DNA of 27,523 bases from an uncultured Oscillospiraceae bacterium. Its GTDB lineage: Bacteria; Bacillota; Clostridia; Oscillospirales; Oscillospiraceae. Made by a program: the position numbers and the translations under genes. The DNA is taken from NCBI GenBank assembly GCA_900756575.1, contig CAAEKQ010000063.1, positions 1 to 27,523 of the forward strand, read 5' to 3'. Shown piece after piece: positions 7,349 through 14,333 of the stretch; within the stretch, counting starts at the first letter, position 1; every line of letters starts with the position of its first letter. The notes beneath the pieces were generated by a model. It was not told the origin of the DNA, made no database searches, and saw nothing but the letters and a program-made list of their open reading frames with translations.

Positions 7349-8224
7349 TCAGTCCTGATCCATTTCCGCCGCAATCTCCAGCAGATACTGACCGTATTTC
7401 GTTTTTTCCATGCTCTTGGCCGCCGCCAGCACCTGGTCAATGGTGATCCAGGCGTTCCGCAGGGCCGTTTCCTCCAGGCAGCCGATCATCTTGCCGCTGC
7501 GCTGCGCCGCCTGAATGGCACCCGCCGCTTCATAGAGGCTGTCGGCATTACCGGTGTCGAACCAGGTGTATTCCCGGCCCAGGGTTGTCACCTGGAGCTG
7601 CTTCCGCTCCAAATAGGCGTTGTTCACCGCAGTGATCTCCAGCTCGCCCCGGGCAGAGGGCTCCACGGTCTTGGCGATCTCCACCACCTGATTGTCGTAG
7701 ACATACAGGCCGGGAACGATGTAGTTGGACTTGGGATGGGTGGGCTTTTCCTCAATGGAAATGGCCCGGCCCTTGCCGTCGATCTCCACCACGCCGAATG
7801 CCCGAGGATCCTGGACATAATAGCCGAAAATGGTCGCGCCGCCGGACTGCTTCACCGCGGAACGGAGCTTTCTCCGGAAGCCGGGGCCATAGAAGATGTT
7901 GTCGCCCAGGGCCAGACAGACGGAATCGTCACCGATGAAGTCCGCACCGATGAGGAACGCATCGGCAATCCCCCGCTGCACCTTCTGCTGCAAATATTGA
8001 ATTCGGATGCCCAGCTGGCTGCCGTCGCCCAAGAGATTCTCAAAGGGCTCCTGATCGTCCGGGGGAACAATAATCAGAATGTCCCGGATTCCGGCGGTCA
8101 TCAACACGGACAGGGGGTAATAGATCATGGGCTTATCGTAGACGGGAAGCAGCGGCTTGCAGACGGGAAGGGTAATGGGATAGAGCCGGGTGCCCTTGCC
8201 TGCGGCCAGAATTATTCCTTTCAA
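7349..8224 (-). CDS. rmlA: Glucose-1-phosphate thymidylyltransferase
   Basis: A 291-residue enzyme making dTDP-glucose from glucose-1-phosphate and dTTP, the first step to dTDP-rhamnose. The N-terminal nucleotide loop reads LAAGKGTRLYP (usual LAGGSGTRLYP). KPLLPVYDKPMIYYPLS, LALGDNIFYG, EEKPTHPKSN and WFDTGN follow as in RmlA. A TTG start at 8224 gives the usual MKGIILA opening, with GGAG 10 bases before it. A GTG three codons earlier is too close to that site, and an in-frame ATG at 8260 lies inside a leader hairpin. It is followed by glf; rmlB, rmlC and rmlD are not in the window. Confidence 0.93.
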   Translation of the reverse strand: MKGIILAAGKGTRLYPITLPVCKPLLPVYDKPMIYYPLSVLMTAGIRDILIIVPPDDQEPFENLLGDGSQLGIRIQYLQQKVQRGIADAFLIGADFIGDDSVCLALGDNIFYGPGFRRKLRSAVKQSGGATIFGYYVQDPRAFGVVEIDGKGRAISIEEKPTHPKSNYIVPGLYVYDNQVVEIAKTVEPSARGELEITAVNNAYLERKQLQVTTLGREYTWFDTGNADSLYEAAGAIQAAQRSGKMIGCLEETALRNAWITIDQVLAAAKSMEKTKYGQYLLEIAAEMDQD

Positions 8225-8250
8225 ATCACTCACACTCCATTTCGTATATC

Positions 8251-8273
8251 TGCGCCGCAAAAAAAGCGGCGCA
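8251..8273 (-). promoter_or_regulatory. Leader hairpin of rmlA
   Basis: TGCGCCGC (8251-8258) and GCGGCGCA (8266-8273) form a perfect 8-bp GC stem with a loop of seven identical bases (T on the transcript), about 25 bases before the start codon. No T-run follows the stem, so it is not a simple terminator. It may protect the RNA or affect translation. Confidence 0.5.
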
Positions 8274-8334
8274 GCACCGGGGCATTGTGCAGGTTTTGCA
8301 AAAGCCCCTTATTTTGTCTTCAAAATCTTGTTCG

Positions 8335-8363
8335 ATTATAATATATCCGGGGCGTAATTGCAA
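8335..8363 (-). promoter_or_regulatory. Promoter of rmlA-glf
   Basis: On the minus strand there is TTGCAA (8358-8363), a 17-bp spacer and TATAAT (8335-8340). The leader to the TTG start is about 105 bases. Confidence 0.8.
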
Positions 8364-8396
8364 CCATCTTAAGGAATTCCAAAGAAATCGGGATAG

Positions 8397-8429
8397 AAAA
8401 AAGCCCTTGTCCGAAGACAAGAGCTTTTT
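8397..8429 (-). terminator. Terminator of tRNA-Leu
   Basis: AAAAAGC...CTTGTC-CGAA-GACAAG...GCTTTTT forms a strong hairpin with a CGAA loop and flanking A/T runs. It lies just past the CCA end of tRNA-Leu on the minus strand. Confidence 0.85.
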
Positions 8430-8430
8430 C

Positions 8431-8518
8431 TGGTGCGCGAGGCGGGACTTGAACCCGCACGTGCGTAATGCACACTAGAACCTGAATCTAGCGAGTCTGC
8501 CAATTCCACCACTCGCGC
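8431..8518 (-). tRNA. tRNA-Leu(CAG)
   Basis: An 88-base type II tRNA read on the minus strand: acceptor GCGCGAG pairs with CTCGCGC, the D-loop contains TGG, the anticodon arm is CTAGA-TTCAGGT-TCTAG (anticodon CAG), the long variable arm TGTGCATTACGCACG follows, then T-loop GGTTCAAGTC, and CCA is encoded. A perfect TTGACA-17-TATAAT promoter precedes it. Confidence 0.97.
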
Positions 8519-8536
8519 ATTTCAAATTGCTTGGAT

Positions 8537-8565
8537 ATTATATAAAATCAATTGCGCTTTGTCAA
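8537..8565 (-). promoter_or_regulatory. Consensus promoter of tRNA-Leu
   Basis: On the minus strand there is TTGACA (8560-8565), a 17-bp spacer and TATAAT (8537-8542), 19 bp before the tRNA 5' end. Confidence 0.9.
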
Positions 8566-8585
8566 GCTCTTTTTTCATTTTTCTG

Positions 8586-8614
8586 TTGCCATCGGGAATT
8601 TCCCGTATTATACT
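8586..8614 (+). promoter_or_regulatory. mtnA promoter with palindrome in the spacer
   Basis: TTGCCA (8586-8591), 17-bp spacer, TATACT (8609-8614). The spacer holds the 13-bp palindrome CGGGAA-T-TTCCCG (8593-8605), placed where a bound repressor would block polymerase. Confidence 0.65.
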
Positions 8615-8644
8615 GGAGGAAACACCGGAAAGGAGCGGATCTCT

Positions 8645-9700
8645 ATGAAACCGCTTGCTGAAAACGTCCATCTTACGCCCCGGGGCGATGCGCTGGAAAT
8701 CGTAGATCAGACCCTGCTGCCCGGCGAAAAGCGCTTCATCACCCTCGGTACCCAGGAGGAGCTTTACAACGCCATCTACACCCTCCAGGTGCGCGGAGCC
8801 CCGGCCATCGGCATTTTCGCAGGTTACGCCCTGTATGTGCTGGCCCGACAGATTTCCGCCCCGACCTTTGACGAATTCTACCGTCAGCTTTCCCAGGACG
8901 CCGACAATCTGGAGTCCAGCCGCCCCACCGCCGTAAACCTCAGCTGGGCCCTTCGGCGGATGCTGACGTGTGCCAAGCAGCATTCCACCGCCTCCCGGGA
9001 GGGCCTTTTGGAAGCCCTGCTGCAGGAAGCCGTGGCCATTCAGCAGGAGGACATCGCCATGAACCTCCAGATTTCCCGAAATGGCCTGTCCCTGCTCCAT
9101 CCCGGCGACGGTCTGCTCACCCACTGTAACGCCGGCCCCCTGGCGACCTCCGTCCACGGCACCGCCCTGGGCCCCATTCTCCTGGGCCAGAAGGAGGGCT
9201 ACGGCTTCCACGTTTACTCCGACGAGACCCGTCCCCTGCTTCAGGGCGCCCGGCTGACGGCCTATGAGCTTCAGGAGGCCGGTGTGGACGTGACGCTGAT
9301 CTGCGACAACATGGCGTCTCTTGTGATGTCCCAGGGCAAGATCAACGCCTGCCTGGTGGGCTGCGACCGCATTGCCGCCAATGGGGACACCGCCAACAAG
9401 ATCGGCACCAGCGGCGTGGCCATTCTCGCCCATCACTACGGCATCCCCGTCTACGTTCTCGGCCCGTCTTCTACCATTGATATGCACTGCCCCACGGGCA
9501 AAGACATCGTCATTGAGGAGCGCCCCGGGGAGGAGATCCGCAGCAAATTCTACGCCCAGCCCCAGGCCCCGCGGAACGTGAAATGCTATAATCCCGCCTT
9601 TGACGTCACCGACGCCCAGCTGATTTCCGGCATTGTCACGGAAAAAGGCGTCTTCCGCTACCCCTATACGGGAAAATTTCAGGAAGTTTTCGGAGACTAA
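8645..9700 (+). CDS. mtnA: Methylthioribose-1-phosphate isomerase
   Basis: A 351-residue aldose-ketose isomerase turning 5-methylthioribose-1-phosphate into the ribulose form, used in methionine or 5'-deoxyadenosine salvage. Family marks: VRGAPAIGI (49-57), catalytic Cys161 in LTHCNAG, and catalytic Asp241 in GCDRIAANGD, at the same positions as in Bacillus MtnA. It shares its fold with eIF2B subunits, but both active-site residues argue for the isomerase. ATG 8645 has AAAGGAG upstream; the longer open frame crosses the promoter. No mtnK, mtnB or aldolase gene lies beside it, so the rest of the pathway must be encoded elsewhere. Confidence 0.95.
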   Translation: MKPLAENVHLTPRGDALEIVDQTLLPGEKRFITLGTQEELYNAIYTLQVRGAPAIGIFAGYALYVLARQISAPTFDEFYRQLSQDADNLESSRPTAVNLSWALRRMLTCAKQHSTASREGLLEALLQEAVAIQQEDIAMNLQISRNGLSLLHPGDGLLTHCNAGPLATSVHGTALGPILLGQKEGYGFHVYSDETRPLLQGARLTAYELQEAGVDVTLICDNMASLVMSQGKINACLVGCDRIAANGDTANKIGTSGVAILAHHYGIPVYVLGPSSTIDMHCPTGKDIVIEERPGEEIRSKFYAQPQAPRNVKCYNPAFDVTDAQLISGIVTEKGVFRYPYTGKFQEVFGD

Positions 9701-9710
9701 CGAATAATCC

Positions 9711-9740
9711 TTGCATTATCACCGGATTTCATGATATAAT
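9711..9740 (+). promoter_or_regulatory. Promoter of the DtxR/MntR-type gene
   Basis: TTGCAT (9711-9716), 18-bp spacer, TATAAT (9735-9740). mtnA has no clear terminator, so some read-through from mtnA is possible. Confidence 0.7.
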
Positions 9741-9787
9741 TTTTAAAATAGCTGTGAAACCTGACGAAATGAAATGTGGTGACTTAA

Positions 9788-10174
9788 TTGCAAATACACG
9801 AATCCGCCGAAAACTATCTGGAAACGATCCTGGTTCTTCATAATCAAAAGGGCACGGTGCGCTCCATCGACATTGCCAATGAGCTGGGATTCTCCAAACC
9901 CAGCGTCAGCGTGGCCATGAAAAACCTCCGGGAAAACGGATATATCACCGTCAGCCCCGAAGGCTCCATCTCTCTGCTCCCCGCAGGACAGGCCATCGCC
10001 GACAAGATTTATGAGCGCCATACCCTGATTACCGATCTTCTGATCACGCTGGGGGTCAACCCCGAGGTAGCCGCCGAAGATGCCTGCCGAATTGAGCACG
10101 TCATCAGCGAGGAGAGCTTTTCCGCCATTAAGGCCCACGCCAAAAAGAACGCGCCCCACCTGTTGGACAAGTAA
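9788..10174 (+). CDS. DtxR/MntR-family metal-dependent transcriptional regulator
   Basis: A 128-residue regulator with a winged helix (residues 1-60; IANELGFSKPSVSVAMKNLRENGYI is the recognition region) and the metal-binding dimerisation domain. Likely ligands are visible: H78, then C100-x-x-E103-H104 in DACRIEHVIS, as in DtxR/IdeR-type proteins. The SH3-like third domain is absent, which is common in clostridial members. It would repress metal uptake genes when Fe2+ or Mn2+ is bound. The start is TTG at 9788, giving MQIHESAENYLETIL as in relatives, with weak GGTGA upstream. No metal transporter is adjacent. Confidence 0.9.
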   Translation: MQIHESAENYLETILVLHNQKGTVRSIDIANELGFSKPSVSVAMKNLRENGYITVSPEGSISLLPAGQAIADKIYERHTLITDLLITLGVNPEVAAEDACRIEHVISEESFSAIKAHAKKNAPHLLDK

Positions 10175-10183
10175 TCACCATTG

Positions 10184-10215
10184 GGAGCTGCTGCACACCT
10201 GCGGCAGCTCCTTCT
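10184..10215 (+). terminator. Probable terminator after the DtxR/MntR-type gene
   Basis: GGAGCTGCTGC (10184-10194) pairs with GCGGCAGCTCC (10201-10211) with one G-T, then TTCTT. The T-run is short, so termination may be partial before the next gene at 10243. Confidence 0.6.
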
Positions 10216-10242
10216 TAGTATCATGCGAAAGGACGATCCGTT

Positions 10243-11232
10243 TTGCTCAGTGTATCCCATATTGATGTACGCTACCCCGACTGCGACCCCATGGGCATTG
10301 TCCACCACGCGGTCTATCCCATCTGGTACGAAATTGCCCGGATGGACTTTTTCGCCACCGTGGGCTACCCCTACGAGGCCATGAACCAGGAGGGCATCAA
10401 TCCCCCCATGGTCAACCTGAACCTGCAATATGCGTCGCCGGTGCGCTATCCCGGCCAGGTCACCGTCCGCACTACCTGCACGCTTTGTCAGGGGAAAAAG
10501 CTGGAGCTGCGGTATGCGGTATATCAGGAGGGCAGTCCCAGCCCCGTTGCCACCGCCACCTCGTTTCATATCTGGACAGGCCCGGACATGAAGTCTTTGG
10601 ATATGTCCACCAAGCCGGAGATCTACCAAAAGCTCACCGCCGCCGTGGAGCATCCAGGGGTGCTGATTCTGGCCGGAGGACGCTCCACCCGCATGGGCAG
10701 CGACAAGGCCGCAGTGACCCTGGACGGAAAATCCTTGCTGCTCCGTGCCATCGATTTTTGGAAAACCGCCTGCCCCGATGCGCCCATCTATGTTTCCGCA
10801 GGACAGCAGGAGCATCAATTATCTCTGCCGGAGGGAGTTACGCCGGTGTATGATCTTATAAAGGATCGGGGCCCTATGGGCGGATTGCAGGCCGCATTCC
10901 GTCAGTGCGCTCAGGAGCTTTTGTGGGTCAGTGCCGTGGATATGCCGCTGCTGTCCTCCCAGGCAGTGGAGCTGCTGTCAAAAAAGCGCTGCCACTGCGA
11001 AGACGCCTGCGTGTTCACCCACGATGGCCGTCCGGAGCCGCTGCTGGGCCTGTACCGCAGCACCTGCCTGCCCGTGATAGATGGGCTGCTGGAAGCCGGG
11101 GAAAATCGGATGTCCGCCCTGCTGGATACCGTAAAAGCCACCCGGGTGCCCCTTAAAAACACGGACTGGGTGCGCAACGTCAACACCCCCCAGGAGCTTG
11201 CCCGGCTCCGTCAGGAGCAGAATCACGAATAA
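10243..11232 (+). CDS. Fusion protein: 4HBT hotdog thioesterase + MobA-like nucleotidyltransferase
   Basis: A 329-residue uninterrupted frame with two complete domains. Residues 4-115 are a YbgC-type hotdog acyl-CoA thioesterase: YPDCDPMGIVHHAVYPIWYE carries the likely catalytic Asp15 and conserved His. Residues 138-325 are a MobA-type NTP transferase: LAGGRSTRMGSDK (143-155), DRGPMGGL (208-215), VDMPLL (232-237), DGRPEPLLGLY and NVNTPQEL. MobA attaches GMP to molybdopterin. The linker is about 20 residues. TTG 10243 has AAAGGA 9 bases upstream. Internal ATGs at 10588 and 10603 lack a ribosome site, so separate translation is unlikely. Which substrates the fused pair serves is unknown. Confidence 0.88.
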   Translation: MLSVSHIDVRYPDCDPMGIVHHAVYPIWYEIARMDFFATVGYPYEAMNQEGINPPMVNLNLQYASPVRYPGQVTVRTTCTLCQGKKLELRYAVYQEGSPSPVATATSFHIWTGPDMKSLDMSTKPEIYQKLTAAVEHPGVLILAGGRSTRMGSDKAAVTLDGKSLLLRAIDFWKTACPDAPIYVSAGQQEHQLSLPEGVTPVYDLIKDRGPMGGLQAAFRQCAQELLWVSAVDMPLLSSQAVELLSKKRCHCEDACVFTHDGRPEPLLGLYRSTCLPVIDGLLEAGENRMSALLDTVKATRVPLKNTDWVRNVNTPQELARLRQEQNHE

Positions 11233-11234
11233 CC

Positions 11235-11275
11235 AAACAGGCTGTGCCCGAATTTTCTCGGACACAGCCTGTTTT
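11235..11275. terminator. Bidirectional terminator between the fusion gene and the ABC permease gene
   Basis: AAACAGGCTGTGCCCGA (11235-11251) pairs with TCGGACACAGCCTGTTT (11257-11273) around a short loop, with T-run on the right and A-run on the left. The permease stop codon falls in its right edge. Confidence 0.9.
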
Positions 11276-12075
11276 TATGCCAGGTTCAGGCGCTTTTTCA
11301 GGTTCAGCCAGGTGACGGCGTAGAGAATGCCGCCTGCAGCCAACTCGGAAAGGCCGGTGATGAGCATTATCATATGGTATCCCTGCATCCCCGTCATTTC
11401 AATGGAATACATCCACAGGCTCGTGGGGGTTCCAATCAGCAGGACGCTGCCGATGATTTGGAATGCAATGCTAATGCCAAAATAGCACAGCACCGACCAC
11501 AGGCCCTTATGCCCGGTGAAGCCATAGCCCAGGGACATTGCCGCATAGAACTGCATCATGGAGCTTGCAACTCCCAGAATCACAACCATCGCAATCTCAA
11601 TTACAATTGCCGTTGCGTTCAAGGCAAGCTGTGCCGTTGTAAGCTGTACTGCCATGTGAACATACTCTGCCACCATCTGAAGGGCAGTGCTGTCCAGTAC
11701 CGCCAGTCCAATCCCCAGCAGCATCACCAGCACCGTCAGAATGGTCCAGACAGCAGCGACAATCAGCTTGGAAAAAATCATGCTGTGGATGCTCACCGGC
11801 AGGGTAAACATCAGATAGCCCTCGTCGGTGAGATAGTTCTTATAGAACCGCTGCACCATCATCACCAAGGTCATTACCGCGCCAAAAATCAGCGCCATTA
11901 CCCACAAAAACGTCACGGCTACCGCCAGAATTCGAAGGATTGAAAAAGTCTCCGGCCGATCCATATATCGAATGGCAAAGTGGCTGCCCAGGCTCAGCAC
12001 CAGCATCGCCGCATAAATCACCCACATGAACCGCGCAGTGGCACGGAACTCATGCTTCAACAGTTTCCCTAACAT
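11275..12075 (-). CDS. ABC transporter permease (ABC-2/YtrC-type membrane protein)
   Basis: A 266-residue membrane protein with about six hydrophobic spans, starting MLGKLLKHEFRATARFMW, an opening seen in Firmicute ABC-2 type permeases. EGYLMFTLPVS (about residue 85) is a conserved phrase of this group. It overlaps the ATPase gene by 7 bp and is the last gene of a GntR-ATPase-permease operon. Such units usually respond to cell-envelope stress or antimicrobial compounds; the substrate is not evident. Confidence 0.85.
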   Translation of the reverse strand: MLGKLLKHEFRATARFMWVIYAAMLVLSLGSHFAIRYMDRPETFSILRILAVAVTFLWVMALIFGAVMTLVMMVQRFYKNYLTDEGYLMFTLPVSIHSMIFSKLIVAAVWTILTVLVMLLGIGLAVLDSTALQMVAEYVHMAVQLTTAQLALNATAIVIEIAMVVILGVASSMMQFYAAMSLGYGFTGHKGLWSVLCYFGISIAFQIIGSVLLIGTPTSLWMYSIEMTGMQGYHMIMLITGLSELAAGGILYAVTWLNLKKRLNLA

Positions 12076-12767
12076 CTGAATACCTCCCGGAACATCTGAT
12101 CCACGGATTTGCCCTGGGTTTCCCGGATCTCATCCACGGACTTCTGCAATACAATCTGACCCTGACTGATGAAAATCACTTCATCGAGAATCTGCTCCAC
12201 ATCCGCAATCAGATGGGTGGAGATCACCACCGAGGCCTCCGGGTCGTAGTTGCCGATGATGGTGTGAAGAATGTAATCTCTGGTGGCGGGATCCACGCCG
12301 CCGATGGGCTCATCCAGCAGATAGAGCTTTGCTTTCCGACTCATCACCAGAATCAGCTGCACCTTCTCCCGAGTGCCCTTGGACATCTGACGGATCTTCA
12401 TATTGAGGCCGATGTTCAGGTGGCCCAGCATTTCCTCCGCCCGCTGCCGCTGAAAATCTCCGTAAAAATCACAGAAGAAATCCAGCAGCTGCCGAACGCT
12501 CATCCAGTCCGCCAGATACGTCCGCTCGGGCAGATAGGAGACGATGGATTTCGTCTCTCTCCCCGGCGCCTTGCCGTCGATCAGCAGCTCGCCGCTGTCC
12601 CAGGTTATGAGGCCGTTTGCCATTTTAATCAGCGTGGTTTTGCCGCTGCCGTTGGGCCCCAGCAGGCCGACGATCTTTCCGGGCTCCACAGTGAAGTTTA
12701 TGTGCTCCAGGGCCTGGATGTTGCCGTAGGATTTACACAAATCTCTGCATTCAAGAATTGGCGTCAT
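12069..12767 (-). CDS. ABC transporter ATP-binding protein (YtrB-type)
   Basis: A 232-residue ATPase. Walker A GPNGSGKT is at 37-44, Walker B LYLLDEP at 148-154, and the switch His in STHLIADVE follows. The signature motif is degenerate: MSKGTREK (128-135) instead of LSGGQ, as is common in the YtrB/BcrA-like branch. GGGGAG lies 6 bases before the ATG. It overlaps the regulator gene by 17 bp and the permease by 7 bp, so the three products are made together. Powers the membrane partner; function otherwise undefined. Confidence 0.93.
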   Translation of the reverse strand: MTPILECRDLCKSYGNIQALEHINFTVEPGKIVGLLGPNGSGKTTLIKMANGLITWDSGELLIDGKAPGRETKSIVSYLPERTYLADWMSVRQLLDFFCDFYGDFQRQRAEEMLGHLNIGLNMKIRQMSKGTREKVQLILVMSRKAKLYLLDEPIGGVDPATRDYILHTIIGNYDPEASVVISTHLIADVEQILDEVIFISQGQIVLQKSVDEIRETQGKSVDQMFREVFRC

Positions 12768-13134
12768 GTTCTTCTCCCCTTTCCGATTCCTCCAGCATTG
12801 CTACGATCTCCTGCCGGGTATAGCCCAGCGCCTGCATCTGCCGGATAAACGCCGAAATATGGCGGTTTGCCAAGGTACGCTTTGCATCCTCGATCATTTC
12901 TCTGTCCTCCGTTACAAATCTTCCGCTGGTGCGCTGGGAAAACATCAGTCCCTGCCGCTCCAGCTCCTGCAGCGCCCGCTGCATGGTGTTGGGGTTGACC
13001 CCCGCATCCACCGCCAGCTCGCGAACCGCCGGAATCCGCTGTCCGGGAATCCACTCCCCGGATACGATGCCCAGCTTCATCTGATCCACCAGCTGCGTGT
13101 AAATCGGCGCGTTGCCGTCAAATTTCCACTGCAT
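12751..13134 (-). CDS. GntR-family regulator, YtrA subfamily
   Basis: A 127-residue repressor: GntR winged helix at residues 8-75 (APIYTQLVDQMKLGIVSGEWIPGQRIPAVRELA, VNPNTMQRALQELERQGL) and only a short C-terminal helical tail, typical of the YtrA group that governs ABC transporters. ATG 13134 follows GGAGG at good spacing; the longer frame starts inside the promoter. The promoter -10 lies in one arm of a long inverted repeat, so autorepression is likely, relieved by an unknown signal. Confidence 0.92.
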   Translation of the reverse strand: MQWKFDGNAPIYTQLVDQMKLGIVSGEWIPGQRIPAVRELAVDAGVNPNTMQRALQELERQGLMFSQRTSGRFVTEDREMIEDAKRTLANRHISAFIRQMQALGYTRQEIVAMLEESERGEEHDANS

Positions 13135-13147
13135 AAAACGCCTCCGT

Positions 13148-13210
13148 TTGTATTGTTGTATTAGTTTCTTAGTACAGTAAGACAATAATACAATTTTACC
13201 CGTTTGTCAA
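13148..13210 (-). promoter_or_regulatory. Promoter and inverted-repeat operator of the GntR-ABC operon
   Basis: On the minus strand there is TTGACA (13205-13210), a 17-bp spacer and TATTGT (13182-13187). Inverted repeat TTGTATTGTTGT (13148-13159) / ACAATAATACAA (13182-13193) has 11 of 12 matching and covers the -10. Placement and spacing suit a dimeric YtrA-type repressor. Confidence 0.65.
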
Positions 13211-13239
13211 GAGAAAAATGAAAGTTTTTTAAATTTGGC

Positions 13240-13273
13240 AAAAAAAGAGGAGCCTCCGCATTGGGAGACTCCT
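13240..13273 (-). terminator. Terminator of the LysR gene at 13280
   Basis: AGGAGCCTCC (13248-13257) pairs with GGAGACTCCT (13264-13273); on the minus transcript it ends in a run of seven T (13240-13246). Confidence 0.85.
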
Positions 13274-13279
13274 GCTGCA

Positions 13280-14206
13280 TCATATTCCATTGACAAATCC
13301 AAGGCCGGTGATGGGCTCGTCCTTGTGGGCCTGCTCCAGGCACCGGGCAAACTGGGCCACCGACGGGTTTTCCTGCTGCTCATACCAGAAGCACCGAAGC
13401 TCCTCAGTCTTGCCCACAGGGTAGCACCGGAGATTGTTACCCAGGGTCATCCGGCTGAGCATGGTGGACACCATAATGCCCTGACCCAGCTCCACCGCCA
13501 TATACGCCGATTCCAGATTCGGAGAGATGATAATTCGGCTGGGGGTAAAGCCCAGCTCCCGGCACTGACGGCGGGCACGGCTGCGGCTTTCCGACAGGCT
13601 TTCTCTGGATGCCGCCGCCTTGATAAAGGGCTCGCTCTTAAAATCCTCCACCGTGGCCCCGGGAACGGCCTTGGGATGCTCCGGAGAGACCAGCAACACC
13701 AGCGGCGTATCCAGCACTTTCAGATTTTTAACCCCCTGATCCTTGGGTGCAAACTCCCGATAGGTGATAATGAGATCCAGCTTTCGGCTTAAAAACAGCT
13801 CGTTGAGCTCATACTGCGGGTGCTTTTCTCCCTCGAATTCCAGCTCAGGGCTCTCGTTTTTCATCTCCCGCAAGGCCTTTCCGATGCCAGTAGAGATATC
13901 CAGCCACTCCAGATAGCCAATGTGCAAGGAGTTGCTAAGGCCGTGGTAATAGGCCCGGGTCTGCTCCATGGTCTCCTGGAACTGCCGCTCCATATCAGAA
14001 AACAGGGCATAGAAGTTCTCTCCTGCCCGGGTCATGGCCACATAGTGGTGGGTTCGCTGAAACAGCTGAAAGCCCAGATCCTCCTCCAGCTTGGCGATGT
14101 ATTTGCTCACCGACTGCTGGGTCATAAACAGCTGCCTTGCTGCCTCCGTAAAGCTCAGGGTTTCACACAGCGCCATAAAGCACTTGATGGAAGCCTCATT
14201 AATCAT
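13280..14206 (-). CDS. LysR-family transcriptional regulator
   Basis: A 308-residue LTTR. The helix-turn-helix at residues 1-60 reads LSFTEAARQLFMTQQSVSKYIAKLEEDLGFQLFQR, followed by the two-lobe effector domain (about 90-300). It lies downstream of, and on the same strand as, the Na+/solute symporter, behind its own promoter and a hairpin. It may sense the compound handled by that cluster, but a MerR gene already fits as the cluster activator, so the LysR target is uncertain. Confidence 0.93.
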   Translation of the reverse strand: MINEASIKCFMALCETLSFTEAARQLFMTQQSVSKYIAKLEEDLGFQLFQRTHHYVAMTRAGENFYALFSDMERQFQETMEQTRAYYHGLSNSLHIGYLEWLDISTGIGKALREMKNESPELEFEGEKHPQYELNELFLSRKLDLIITYREFAPKDQGVKNLKVLDTPLVLLVSPEHPKAVPGATVEDFKSEPFIKAAASRESLSESRSRARRQCRELGFTPSRIIISPNLESAYMAVELGQGIMVSTMLSRMTLGNNLRCYPVGKTEELRCFWYEQQENPSVAQFARCLEQAHKDEPITGLGFVNGI

Positions 14207-14256
14207 GGTGTCACCTCATCCGGTTTCGTTTCTCCGGTTACGCTTTCTTTCTTTTC

Positions 14257-14285
14257 ATTATACCTCATTTGGTTGTAACAAGCAA
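14257..14285 (-). promoter_or_regulatory. Promoter of the LysR gene
   Basis: On the minus strand there is TTGCTT (14280-14285), a 17-bp spacer and TATAAT (14257-14262). Confidence 0.65.
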
Positions 14286-14293
14286 GAAATTCC

Positions 14294-14317
14294 GGCGGCC
14301 CCCATACAGGAGCCGCC
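14294..14317 (-). terminator. Probable terminator after the symporter gene
   Basis: GGCGGC (14294-14299) / GCCGCC (14312-14317) hairpin 17 bp after the symporter stop. Only a broken T-run (GGAATTTCTT) follows on the minus strand, so it may be weak. Confidence 0.45.
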
Positions 14318-14333
14318 AAGGATCCCAGCTCAT

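Noticed and set aside
6154..7446. 430-codon plus-strand open frame opposite glf
   Set aside because: Shadow of glf; it crosses the glf terminator and the pfoR promoter region.
13280..14206. LysR at 13280 as the main regulator of the cyclase cluster
   Set aside because: It has its own promoter and terminator and lies at the far end; the MerR gene and operator fit the role better, though a secondary role remains possible.
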